64,000 nt of DNA, taken from an uncultured bacterium. GTDB taxonomy: Bacteria > Nitrospirota > Thermodesulfovibrionia > Thermodesulfovibrionales > Thermodesulfovibrionaceae. The stretch spans positions 1 to 64,000 of the forward strand of contig CALLBR010000017.1 in the NCBI GenBank assembly GCA_937998865.1, written 5' to 3'. Shown here piece after piece: positions 42,689-51,433 of the stretch. Both the position numbers and the translations under genes were made by a program. Each line of letters opens with the position of its first letter. Position 1 is the stretch's first letter. The notes beneath the pieces are model-generated. The model saw only the letters and a program-made list of their open reading frames with translations, was not told where the DNA came from and ran no database searches.

Positions 42689-44431
42689 ATGGTAGAACAA
42701 AAGAAAGGGGTAAGTGAAGATTGGTTAGCCTTCTGGTTAGCTGTTATTATCTTTATTATCTCTCTATTCTCTTATGCAGGCATCGATCCCCTGGGTTGGG
42801 TAGTGAGCACAAAAGAGTGGACAGATTCAAGTAAAGCTATAGCTCCAACTGGGAAAATTTATCAATCTGTGAAAGGTGAGATTACAAAAATTGATGGAAA
42901 CAAAATCACAATTAAAAAAGCTGATGGAAAAGAAGAGGCAATAACAGTTAAAGACGCTTCAATTTACAAGGTTGGCGATATCTATGAAAAGAAAGGACTC
43001 TCAGGCTTTGCCTCTCTAGTTCTAACCTATCTTTTTATGGCTGTTGTATTCTCTATAGGTGCCGCTTTAATGCGAGCAAATATAGTTAAATTTAACATAG
43101 GTTTCTTCTTTGTATTCTGGCTCAGTTATCTCTGTTGGTTTATTGGCCATTATGCCTATTTTGCAGCTACAGACCCAAAGAAAGCCGGAGTTCCTTGGTC
43201 ACTAAAACTTACTGGTGAGGGTGGGTTTATATTTGCACTTTTGCTTGGCTTAATAATTGGTAATTTCTTCAGAGGCTTTGCAAAATTCATTAGTGAAGCA
43301 TTAAAACCAGAGTTCTACATAAAAACAGCCATAGGTTTAATGGGTGCCTTGATTGGTTTGAAATCAGCAGAAGCCTTTGGACTTGCCTCTGCAGTTCTTT
43401 TCAGAGGTCTTTGCGCCATTATCGAAGCCTATCTAATTTATTGGGCAGTTGTCTATTTCATTGCAAGAAAATGGTTTAAATTCAGCAGAGAATGGGCAGC
43501 TCCACTTGCCTCTGGTATATCCATTTGTGGTGTATCTGCAGCCATTGCAACAGGTGGAGCCATTAAAGCAAGGCCTGTTGTCCCCATCATGGTTAGTTCT
43601 CTGGTAGTTATCTTTGCTGTTATAGAGCTTATTATTCTTCCTTTCTTTGCTCAGGCTTTTCTTTGGAAAGAACCTATGGTAGCTGGTGCTTGGATGGGAC
43701 TTGCTGTTAAAACAGATGGTGCTGCCTTTGCATCCGGCGCAGTAGTTGATGCCCTTATTAGGGCAAAAGCAGAGACTGCTGCTGGAATAAAGTATGAACC
43801 TGGTTGGATGCTAATGGCAGCTTCTACAACAAAATTGTTCATTGATATATTTATCAGTATATGGGCTTTTATACTTGCTTATATATGGTGTGCTAAGATT
43901 GAATGCAGCCCAGGTGAGAGAGTTTCAGGAAAGGAAATTTGGAGAAGATTTCCAAAGTTTGTCATGGCTTATGCCATAACCTTTATAGTCATCCTTCTTA
44001 TCTCAGCACCTCATGCTCCGAAGATTACGCCAGTTGATGCTCAAATTAAAAACATAAACAAAGAAATTGCAGCCTTAGAAAAACAGCTTGTTGTAGCCAC
44101 TGATGAAGCTCAAAAAGCCCAGATTACAGCAAATATTGACTCAAAGAAAGCACAAATTAAAGAGCTTGAGACAAGCATCAAAGACTCAAAGAAGATAATA
44201 TCTCAAACAAAAACTGCCACAGCTGGAACCAATTCCTTGAGAGTGCTCTTCTTTTTAATCACCTTCTTTACTATAGGAGTTATGTCTGACTTTAGAAAAC
44301 TATGGGAAGAGGGAATTGGTAGATTAGCGTTAGTATATCTTATTTGTCTGTTCGGCTTCATTCTGTGGATCGGACTGTTAATATCTTATATTTTCTTCCA
44401 CGGAGTAAAACCTCCGATAATAACTGGTTAA
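42689..44431 (+). CDS. YeiH-family (putative sulfate exporter type) membrane protein with two inserted domains
   Basis: 580 residues; about twelve helices. The family signature is GISICGVSAAIATGGAIKA (about 272-290), with GAWMGLAVKTDGAAFASGA following, as in YeiH/UPF0324 proteins, whose substrate is unproved. Two parts are unusual. After the first helix, residues about 58-102 form a periplasmic beta domain (VKGEITKIDGNKITIKKADG) closely like one in the secreted protein at 59838. Before the last two helices, residues about 448-510 form a charged coiled coil (INKEIAALEKQLVVATDEAQ). The protein is thus much longer than the usual 330-350. AAAGGAGG precedes the start. It is followed by a 56-residue membrane protein and a terminator, making a two-gene unit. 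Confidence 0.78.
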   Translation: MVEQKKGVSEDWLAFWLAVIIFIISLFSYAGIDPLGWVVSTKEWTDSSKAIAPTGKIYQSVKGEITKIDGNKITIKKADGKEEAITVKDASIYKVGDIYEKKGLSGFASLVLTYLFMAVVFSIGAALMRANIVKFNIGFFFVFWLSYLCWFIGHYAYFAATDPKKAGVPWSLKLTGEGGFIFALLLGLIIGNFFRGFAKFISEALKPEFYIKTAIGLMGALIGLKSAEAFGLASAVLFRGLCAIIEAYLIYWAVVYFIARKWFKFSREWAAPLASGISICGVSAAIATGGAIKARPVVPIMVSSLVVIFAVIELIILPFFAQAFLWKEPMVAGAWMGLAVKTDGAAFASGAVVDALIRAKAETAAGIKYEPGWMLMAASTTKLFIDIFISIWAFILAYIWCAKIECSPGERVSGKEIWRRFPKFVMAYAITFIVILLISAPHAPKITPVDAQIKNINKEIAALEKQLVVATDEAQKAQITANIDSKKAQIKELETSIKDSKKIISQTKTATAGTNSLRVLFFLITFFTIGVMSDFRKLWEEGIGRLALVYLICLFGFILWIGLLISYIFFHGVKPPIITG

Positions 44432-44444
44432 GGGAGGTGTAAAA

Positions 44445-44615
44445 ATGGCTGAAGAACCTAAACTTTCAGAAGAACTTAAGAAAATGGAAGAAGAATATGA
44501 ACCCTTGCTTCCTGTTGAAAAAAAGCTAATTTTATGGAGTATTGGACTTGGAATAGCCTTACTGTTTATTCTCGTCTGGGTAAGCTATACCTTTTTCCCA
44601 GCATCGCATGGCTAA
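44445..44615 (+). CDS. Small single-helix membrane protein, 56 residues
   Basis: ATG at 44445 behind GGGAGGTG, stop at 44613-44615, between the YeiH-like gene (13-nt gap) and a strong terminator. The first half is acidic and helical (SEELKKMEEEYEPLLPVEKK), the second a single membrane helix (LILWSIGLGIALLFILVWVS) ending YTFFPASHG. Too short for most gene finders. Being co-transcribed with the transporter, it is likely a small accessory subunit that sits in the membrane beside it. No known family recognised. Confidence 0.8.
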   Translation: MAEEPKLSEELKKMEEEYEPLLPVEKKLILWSIGLGIALLFILVWVSYTFFPASHG

Positions 44616-44619
44616 AATA

Positions 44620-44644
44620 GATGGGGAGGCTAAGCCTCCCCATC
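44620..44644 (+). terminator. Strong terminator after the YeiH-like unit
   Basis: A perfect 11-bp stem GATGGGGAGGC (44620-44630) / GCCTCCCCATC (44634-44644) with a TAA loop, followed by TTTATTTTC. It lies 4 bases past the small-protein stop. Confidence 0.92.
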
Positions 44645-44706
44645 TTTATTTTCGTTATTTGAATATTGCTTATTTCTAATAAAATTGATATAATGAATAC
44701 AAAATT

Positions 44707-45750
44707 ATGGAATTACCAAACCTAATACCTTATCCAGAGCCAATACCTGCACCACCAGAAATATTCATCATTCTTGAGCAAACATTCTTTCTTATCCATA
44801 TTCTGCTTATAAACTCAATTTTAGGTTTAAGTATAATATTGAGTTATAAATGGGCTAAAGAAAAAGAGTTTTTTGAAAATAATAGACCTCTAGCTAAAAA
44901 GATTCCTTTGTTTTTTGCCTTAGGAATAAATATGGCTATTCCTGCCTTACTTTTTATTCAGGTTGTATACGGTAATCTCTTCTATACAAGCTCCATACTT
45001 ATCGGTACTTTTTGGATTTTAATTATCCCTCTTCTCATATTAGCCTACTATAGCTCTTATTTTCACTATAGAAAATTTGGATTATCTTCCTATGCTAAGC
45101 ATGCCTTACTTTTCATGATGTTAATTGTTTTATATATTGCATTTATTCTTGTAAATAATCTCTCAATTATGGAGATGCCCCAAACATGGAATGCCTATTT
45201 TTCAAATAGAGAAGGTACTATTATTCTATGGAATCTGAATAGTATTTATCCTCGATATCTCCATTTCATTATAGCATCCATTGCAATAGGTGGACTTGTA
45301 TATAGTTTTTATTTCCGAAATAAAGTTGACAGAGACAATAAAGTTAGAGAAGGGCTAAAAATTTTCGCTTATGCCACAATGATTCAAATTGCAGTGGGTA
45401 TTTGGTTTCTTCTTAGTCTTCCTAAAGGAGTGATGATTAAATTCATGGGAGAAAACACTATTGCAACTATAATTTTATTATCAGGAATAGCAACAGCCTT
45501 TATTTCTATTGTGGTATCTTTAAAAGGTAAATTAAAGGAATCTCTTATTTTTCTATCACTAACTTTAATTTCAATGATTATCAACAGATATCATTTAAGA
45601 GTATTTAATTTAGGAGAAAACTTTAGCCTTTCTCATCTTAAGGTATCGCCCCAATGGGATGTCTTTGCGCTGTTTTTATTTGTTTTGCTTACGGGAATAG
45701 TCATTATAATATATATGCTTAAAATTGCCTTTCAAAGCAAAATGAGGTAA
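44707..45750 (+). CDS. Membrane partner subunit of a bd-oxidase-like complex
   Basis: 347 residues, about nine helices, no haem-c motif. FFLIHILLINSILGLSIIL (H31) and YPRYLHFIIASIAIGGLVY (H186) resemble the haem-ligand helices of CydA-type subunits (the second is like CydA's b558 His segment). It is therefore a divergent relative of the cytochrome bd superfamily, probably carrying b-type haem and forming a complex with the next gene, 5 nt downstream. A promoter TTGCTT (44666), 17 bases, TATAAT (44689-44694) puts transcription start about 6 bases before the ATG, without a Shine-Dalgarno. No oxidase activity can be claimed. Confidence 0.6.
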   Translation: MELPNLIPYPEPIPAPPEIFIILEQTFFLIHILLINSILGLSIILSYKWAKEKEFFENNRPLAKKIPLFFALGINMAIPALLFIQVVYGNLFYTSSILIGTFWILIIPLLILAYYSSYFHYRKFGLSSYAKHALLFMMLIVLYIAFILVNNLSIMEMPQTWNAYFSNREGTIILWNLNSIYPRYLHFIIASIAIGGLVYSFYFRNKVDRDNKVREGLKIFAYATMIQIAVGIWFLLSLPKGVMIKFMGENTIATIILLSGIATAFISIVVSLKGKLKESLIFLSLTLISMIINRYHLRVFNLGENFSLSHLKVSPQWDVFALFLFVLLTGIVIIIYMLKIAFQSKMR

Positions 45751-45755
45751 AAAAG

Positions 45756-48407
45756 ATGAATTACCCTATCTGGGAGCTTTACTATCTTAATTCAGGTACT
45801 CTTGTAGCAATGATATCAATTTTACATGTTTTTATTTCTCATTTTGCTGTAGGTGGAGGTATCTATCTATGGTTAACTGATTTAAAAAGTGTAAGACAAA
45901 ACGATTTAGCTCTTAGACAATATGTACGTAGGCACCTATGGTTTTTCCTATTGCTTACTATGGTCTTAGGTGGAGTTTCCGGTGTAGGAATCTGGTTTAT
46001 CATAGGTCTTTCAAATCCATGGGCGACTTCCATTTTGATTCACACTTTTGTTTTTGCTTGGGCAATAGAATGGGTATTTTTCCTTGTGGAGATCGTCTCT
46101 CTGTTGATTTATCATTATAAATTTGAGACTTTAACAGACAAAAATCGGCTAATAATTGCTTTTATATATGCTGCCTCTGCTTGGTTAAGTCTTTTTATTA
46201 TAAATGGCATTATTACCTTTATGCTCACGCCAGGAGATTGGCTTAGTACTGGTAAATTTTGGGATGGATTTTTTAATCCTTCTCATCTGCCAAGTCTTTT
46301 ATTTAGAACTGCTGTATGCATAATGTTTGCTGGTTTGTTTGGTTTTGTAACAGCAGTATATGAAAAAGATGAAAAATTAAAAAACACTCTTCTTAAATAC
46401 TGCAATAAATGGCTTTACTCTGCTTTACCTTTTCTTTTATTCTCAGGAATTTGGTATTTCTTCTCTATTCCTGAAAATACAAGGTTTACAAATTTTATTC
46501 TCAATAAACAAACTTCTCAACCTTTAAGCATTTTTATAATAACCTCAATACTTATCTATCTCTTTGGATTAATTTTCATTCTGAGAACCAAAAAAATTTT
46601 TCAAAGATTTATAGTTTTCCTTTTCCTCCTATTAGGACTTTTTTGGATAGGTGGATTTGAGTATATGAGAGAATATGCAAGAAAACCATATATAATCCAT
46701 GGTTATATGTATTCTACTTCCATATTAGTAGCCCATGAAGAAAGCCTTAACAGAGAGGGAATCCTAAAAAAGGCAAGATGGACTGAAGTAAGAGAAATCA
46801 CTGAAGAGAATAAAATTGAAGCAGGCAAAGAACTTTTTAACCTTCAGTGCCTGAGCTGCCATACAATCAAAGGTATTAAAAACGATATAGTTGAGAAAAC
46901 AAAAGGTCTAACCTATCTTGGTATATACTCACAAATTTATGGACAGGGTAAAATTCTTGATTACATGCCAAAATTTGTAGGAAATGAAAAGGAAATGGAT
47001 GCCTTAGCAGCTTTTATTGCAAGCCTACATGATAAAAGGGAAGAAATTCTGGCTGAATTTAAACCTAAGGAAGAAGAGATTAAAATTCCTAATTTTAATC
47101 CTAAGGAAGATGAATATATCCTTCTTGCTTGGAGTATTCTTGGAGAAAAATGTATAACTGATGCAGACAGATGGTTTTCCTTTCTATATCCAGGTAGCAC
47201 TTTCCAAGCTATTCTTATAAAAAGAGGAAAAAAGCCAGAGATTATGTCAGAAGGAATAGAGATTCACTATGAAGTTCAAAAAGGTTATGAAAATCCTTCA
47301 AAGCATGTTGATTTCTGGAAATTTGTTGAATCATTAAAGGGTAAAACATTACCTAAGGATATTGGCATTAGTGGAAAAGGATTAAAAGGAATCTTTGACT
47401 ATGATAGTAATAAAAAAATATTTACTGCTGAAGGAATTCCCGTGTTGCCTTACAGAGACGATGGAGTCTTTAATCCCTATCCTCTCTTTGAAGTTAAGGC
47501 AATAGAGAAAAATACAGGAAAAGTATTGCAAAGTACAAAATTTGTAGCAGCTGTATCCACAGAGCTAAGATGCTTCCTTTGTCATGGTGGGAAACCAAGA
47601 TGGAATGGTATTTCAGGCATATCAGATGAGACAGCTATCAATATTTTAAAAATTCATGATAGAAATCATGGCACAAAACTTCTTGAAAGCGCCTTAAAGG
47701 GAAAACCCATGATGTGTCAAAAATGTCATGAAGACTTCATTGTAAAATCAGAAGGCATAAAGGGACACAATAGTTTTTCAGCCTCTATGCATGGATGGCA
47801 TGCTAATTATATTCCCTGGAAAGACGAAAAATCTTGCAATCTTTGTCATCCTAATGATAGCATGGGTAACACTCGATGTAATAGAGATATTCATGCAAAG
47901 TTAGGAATCGGCTGTACTCAATGTCATGGTAGGCTTGATGATCATGCTGCAGGAGTGCTTCTATCCCAAAAGGAAACTCGCACTGCTCACTTACTTTTAA
48001 AGAATCTTAAAACTGAACTACCTCTTCATGACATAAACCCCAGAAAACCTTGGATACAACAACCTGACTGTCTTAATTGTCATAGAGGCTTTCAGCAACC
48101 ACAAAAAAATTCAAAAGCTTTTAATAATTGGACAAGGGATTTATCAGGACTTTACAGAGCAAGAAAAGACAATTCAAGTAAAATACCTTGCATAGCTTGT
48201 CATAGTTCGCCTCATGCCATATACCCTGCTTTTAATGATTTTGGTAGTAATAGAGATAACATTCAACCTCTTCAGTATCAAAGAATGCCTCTTGCTCTTT
48301 CCTCAGAAATGAAATGTGAAGTATGTCATAAAATAAAGATGGAAGGTTCTTTCCATCATGCAAATATTTACAGAAAATTCAGGAATATACACTTAATAAG
48401 CAAATGA
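45756..48407 (+). CDS. bd-oxidase-like membrane protein fused to an octahaem cytochrome c
   Basis: 883 residues. The first 330 or so form about eight or nine helices with CydA-like features: H24 and H30 in LHVFISHFAVGGG, and E105/E112 in AIEWVFFLVEIVSLL, near the E99/E107 pair of E. coli CydA. After that, a soluble, presumably periplasmic part carries eight CxxCH haem-c motifs, at C365, C606, C654, C694, C720, C772, C812 and C854. The first lies in a monohaem-c-like domain (GKELFNLQCLSCHTIKG); the last seven crowd into 280 residues like a multihaem cytochrome. No canonical GRQPW oxygen-site motif was found. It likely passes electrons between the menaquinone pool and periplasmic carriers, with its 347-residue partner. 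Which direction is unknown. Confidence 0.72.
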   Translation: MNYPIWELYYLNSGTLVAMISILHVFISHFAVGGGIYLWLTDLKSVRQNDLALRQYVRRHLWFFLLLTMVLGGVSGVGIWFIIGLSNPWATSILIHTFVFAWAIEWVFFLVEIVSLLIYHYKFETLTDKNRLIIAFIYAASAWLSLFIINGIITFMLTPGDWLSTGKFWDGFFNPSHLPSLLFRTAVCIMFAGLFGFVTAVYEKDEKLKNTLLKYCNKWLYSALPFLLFSGIWYFFSIPENTRFTNFILNKQTSQPLSIFIITSILIYLFGLIFILRTKKIFQRFIVFLFLLLGLFWIGGFEYMREYARKPYIIHGYMYSTSILVAHEESLNREGILKKARWTEVREITEENKIEAGKELFNLQCLSCHTIKGIKNDIVEKTKGLTYLGIYSQIYGQGKILDYMPKFVGNEKEMDALAAFIASLHDKREEILAEFKPKEEEIKIPNFNPKEDEYILLAWSILGEKCITDADRWFSFLYPGSTFQAILIKRGKKPEIMSEGIEIHYEVQKGYENPSKHVDFWKFVESLKGKTLPKDIGISGKGLKGIFDYDSNKKIFTAEGIPVLPYRDDGVFNPYPLFEVKAIEKNTGKVLQSTKFVAAVSTELRCFLCHGGKPRWNGISGISDETAINILKIHDRNHGTKLLESALKGKPMMCQKCHEDFIVKSEGIKGHNSFSASMHGWHANYIPWKDEKSCNLCHPNDSMGNTRCNRDIHAKLGIGCTQCHGRLDDHAAGVLLSQKETRTAHLLLKNLKTELPLHDINPRKPWIQQPDCLNCHRGFQQPQKNSKAFNNWTRDLSGLYRARKDNSSKIPCIACHSSPHAIYPAFNDFGSNRDNIQPLQYQRMPLALSSEMKCEVCHKIKMEGSFHHANIYRKFRNIHLISK

Positions 48408-48415
48408 GTTTTTAC

Positions 48416-48457
48416 TTAACAATTCTGTAACATAAACTTACTTTTTTCAGTTATAAT
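48416..48457 (+). promoter_or_regulatory. Pho-box-like array and promoter of the second pstCAB
   Basis: TTAACA (48416), GTAACA (48427) and TTACTT (48438) begin 11 bases apart, followed after about 9 bases by TATAAT (48452-48457). Transcription would start at about 48464-48466, at the ATG itself, so the pstC2 message is probably leaderless. Orientation of the hexamers matches that at pstS1. Confidence 0.65.
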
Positions 48458-48465
48458 ATTTTCAC

Positions 48466-49395
48466 ATGCAAAAACAAAGAGGTAAATTCAAAGACTTAAT
48501 TTTCTTATCAATTACTGCTGTATCAGCCTTTGCAGTAATTGCCATTTCCATTGGTATATTCCTTGTTTTATTTAAGGAATCTTTGCCTTCTATGAATAAA
48601 TTTGGTTTTGAAGGATTCATTTTCTCTACAGAATGGGATCCTGTTCAAGAGATATTTGGTGCAGCTCCTGCGCTTATAGGTACTTTAATAACATCTTTTT
48701 TCTCTTTAATTTTAGCAACACCAATTGCCATAGGAATTGCCATTTTCATAACAGAGATTGCGCCAAACTTTCTCAAGGGCATTATTGGTACAGCAATAGA
48801 GTTGCTTGCTGCAATTCCAAGTATAATTTACGGGATGTGGGGGCTTTTTACCTTAGCACCTATAATGTCTAATGATATAGAACCTTTTTTACAGTCAACC
48901 ATAGGAAAGCTCCCCCTTTTAGGAAAACTCTTTGAGGGAACTCCTCTTGGAGTTGACCTTTTCACTGCAAGCATTATTTTAAGCATAATGATAATTCCTT
49001 TTACTGCATCCATTGCAAGGGACTCTTTTAATCTTACTCCTTCTGTTCTTAAGGAATCTGCTTATGCAATAGGTGCTACCAAATGGGAAGTTGTAAAAGA
49101 TATAGTTCTACCTTATTCAAAACTTGGAGTTCTTGGTGGGATTGGACTCTCCTTAGGAAGAGCTTTAGGAGAGACTATGGCGGTTGCCTTTGTCCTCGGC
49201 AATCTCAATCAAATTCCTAAATCTTTATTGGATGCGGCTTCTACAGTAACTGTAAAACTAGCCAACGAGTTTACAGAAGCAGATAAAGATATCTATTTAA
49301 GCTCTCTTTACTATCTTGCCTTGCTCTTATTTCTAATGAGCTTTACTATACTTGCTCTTGCTAAAATATTTCTACTGAAAGCTGAAAGAAAATGA
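48466..49395 (+). CDS. pstC: Phosphate ABC transporter permease PstC (second set)
   Basis: 309 residues, six helices, with the cytoplasmic loop LTPSVLKESAYAIGATKWEVV contacting PstB and ATPIAIGIAIFITEIAPN as the PstC-type second-helix end. It has a larger periplasmic loop than the first PstC (about 120-170). The gene starts without a Shine-Dalgarno just after a TATAAT. It overlaps pstA2 by 4 nt. The E. coli-like PstS at 24600 is the probable binding protein, since none is encoded here. Confidence 0.94.
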   Translation: MQKQRGKFKDLIFLSITAVSAFAVIAISIGIFLVLFKESLPSMNKFGFEGFIFSTEWDPVQEIFGAAPALIGTLITSFFSLILATPIAIGIAIFITEIAPNFLKGIIGTAIELLAAIPSIIYGMWGLFTLAPIMSNDIEPFLQSTIGKLPLLGKLFEGTPLGVDLFTASIILSIMIIPFTASIARDSFNLTPSVLKESAYAIGATKWEVVKDIVLPYSKLGVLGGIGLSLGRALGETMAVAFVLGNLNQIPKSLLDAASTVTVKLANEFTEADKDIYLSSLYYLALLLFLMSFTILALAKIFLLKAERK

Positions 49396-50231
49396 TTCTG
49401 AATAAGAGAAAAATCATAAGTAGTATTGCCCTGTTTATATGTTTTCTCACTGCCTGTTGGGGAATATTTTGGCTTTCTTTTATTTTAGTTGATGTGATAA
49501 GACATGGCATTTCAAGCATAAATCTTAATCTCTTTTTAAAGGACCCGGCACCACCAGGAGAAGAAGGTGGGGGCTTAAGAAATGCCTTTGTTGGTCATCT
49601 TTTAATAACTCTCTTTGCAACACTCATAGGAGTACCAATAGGCGTTTTAGGTGGAACTTTTCTGGCAGAGTATGGTAGAAAATACAATTTTTCAAAAATT
49701 ATTAGTACCCTTGCTGATATTATGGTAAGTGTACCTGCTATTATAATTGGTGCTTTCATATATGCCATAATCGTTAAACCCTTTGGACATTTTAGTGGCT
49801 GGGCAGGAGCTATTGCATTAGGAATAATTATGATACCTACAGTCCTAAGAACAACAGAAAACATGCTGTCTCTTATACCATGGACTTTGAGAGAAGCTGC
49901 TTTTGCTCTTGGAGCTCCTTATTATAAGGTAATTATTCAAGTTGTATACAGAGGTGCTGCCACAGGAATTCTCACTGGAATTATTCTTGCCATAGCCCGA
50001 GTCACGGGAGAAGCAGCTCCGCTTTTATTTACTGCTTTCAATAATAATTACTTTTCACTCAACATGTCTGAACCTATAGCCTCTTTAACTGTAACTATTT
50101 TCCAATATGCTATGGGTCCTTACGAAGAATGGCATGCTCAAGCATGGGGTGCTGCTTTAATAATCACTTTATTCATACTCTTTACCACAATCACCGGAAG
50201 ATTACTCATAAAAAGGAAGTATAAGGAGTGA
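49392..50231 (+). CDS. pstA: Phosphate ABC transporter permease PstA (second set)
   Basis: 279 residues. Permease loop [22 protein letters not shown] and [16 protein letters not shown] are seen; [25 protein letters not shown] is the PstA core helix. It overlaps the upstream pstC by 4 nt and the downstream pstB start (GTGA). The loop reads GAPYYK where most have GATKW, as in E. coli PstA, which fits the E. coli-like PstS. Confidence 0.94.
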   Translation: MILNKRKIISSIALFICFLTACWGIFWLSFILVDVIRHGISSINLNLFLKDPAPPGEEGGGLRNAFVGHLLITLFATLIGVPIGVLGGTFLAEYGRKYNFSKIISTLADIMVSVPAIIIGAFIYAIIVKPFGHFSGWAGAIALGIIMIPTVLRTTENMLSLIPWTLREAAFALGAPYYKVIIQVVYRGAATGILTGIILAIARVTGEAAPLLFTAFNNNYFSLNMSEPIASLTVTIFQYAMGPYEEWHAQAWGAALIITLFILFTTITGRLLIKRKYKE

Positions 50232-50986
50232 CACCGGAAATAGAAATAAAAAATCTAAATTTTTACTACGCAGGTGGAATTAAGACACTTAAAGACATAA
50301 ATATGACTATTTATAAAAGTCAGGTTACTGCCTTAATTGGTCCAAGTGGATGTGGAAAAACTACTTTACTTCGATGTTTTAATAGAATGCATGACTTATA
50401 TGCAGGCAATCGATATGAAGGTGAAATAATATTTCAGGGGCGAAATATTTTATCAAAAGATACAGATCTAATTGAATTAAGAAGCAAAATAGGTATGGTA
50501 TTCCAAAAACCAACTCCCTTTCCCATGAGTATTTTTGAAAATATTGCCTATGGATTAAAATTAAGGGGTATAAAAAAAAGAGGGGAATTAAGAGAGAGGG
50601 TTGAAAAAGCTTTAAAAGATGCTGCTCTCTGGGATGAGGTAAAGGATAAACTAAATACAAATGCCTTTGGATTAAGTGGTGGACAACAACAGCGACTATG
50701 TATTGCAAGAGCCTTAGCAGTAGAACCTGAAATAATACTTTTCGATGAACCTACAAGCGCTCTTGATCCCATATCAACTGGGAAAATAGAAGAATTAATA
50801 ATTTCCCTTAAGGGAAGAGTAACTATAATAATTGTTACTCACAACATGCAACAAGCAGCAAGAATCTCTGATTGGACAGGCTTTATGATGTTAGGAGAAT
50901 TAATAGAATATGACAAAACTGATAGAATATTTACAGTACCTTCCAATAAGCTCACAGAAGACTATATAACAGGAAGATTTGGTTAA
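50228..50986 (+). CDS. pstB: Phosphate ABC transporter ATP-binding protein (second set)
   Basis: 252 residues starting at GTG 50228, which overlaps the pstA2 stop. Walker [10 protein letters not shown], signature [16 protein letters not shown], Walker [15 protein letters not shown] and H-loop [10 protein letters not shown] are intact. It is highly similar to the PstB at 20760 across the whole domain, lacking only that protein's N-terminal extension. The stop overlaps that of the convergent lipoprotein gene by 4 nt. Confidence 0.96.
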   Translation: MTPEIEIKNLNFYYAGGIKTLKDINMTIYKSQVTALIGPSGCGKTTLLRCFNRMHDLYAGNRYEGEIIFQGRNILSKDTDLIELRSKIGMVFQKPTPFPMSIFENIAYGLKLRGIKKRGELRERVEKALKDAALWDEVKDKLNTNAFGLSGGQQQRLCIARALAVEPEIILFDEPTSALDPISTGKIEELIISLKGRVTIIIVTHNMQQAARISDWTGFMMLGELIEYDKTDRIFTVPSNKLTEDYITGRFG

Positions 50987-51411
50987 TCAGGATATTTAAA
51001 AGGATTCCCCCTTAATATTCTGTCAACTTTAGGAGGATTACCCTTCAGAAGGAAGCTTGCAAGCCCTCTTTCTTCTGTTTCAGAATTAAGGTATCTCCAC
51101 TTACCATTCCAAGAGACATAAAGCCTTACAAATTCTCCTTCCATCTCTAATAAAACAGGTGTAAATTCAAGTTCCGCGGTATCAAAAGGTCTAATAGAGG
51201 CTATTATGTCTCTATAACCTTGTTCTGTAGAATTTTTTCTTATTCCTAAGTTATCTCTATTTTGATAGGCTATTCTTATTTCATTTACAACTTTGAAAGC
51301 CTCTGTTGCATATAAATACTCTGAAGATGGTTTTTTAACCTGTTTCTTCCCGCAGCTATAAAAAAAAGTACTGAAGAAAACTACTAATAATAAAATGACA
51401 AATTTTTTCAT
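50983..51411 (-). CDS. Small lipoprotein of unknown function
   Basis: 142 residues with a lipoprotein signal: positively charged MKKF, hydrophobic core, lipobox FFYSC ending at Cys20. The mature part is a small alpha/beta domain ([37 protein letters not shown]) without known motif. Processed by Lgt (encoded at 18376) and anchored to a membrane facing the periplasm. Last gene of the yggS-to-lipoprotein operon, 22 nt after the PP-loop gene, with GGGAGG upstream. Confidence 0.75.
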   Translation of the reverse strand: MKKFVILLLVVFFSTFFYSCGKKQVKKPSSEYLYATEAFKVVNEIRIAYQNRDNLGIRKNSTEQGYRDIIASIRPFDTAELEFTPVLLEMEGEFVRLYVSWNGKWRYLNSETEERGLASFLLKGNPPKVDRILRGNPFKYPD

Positions 51412-51433
51412 TTTTGCCTCCCTCTTAACCTTT

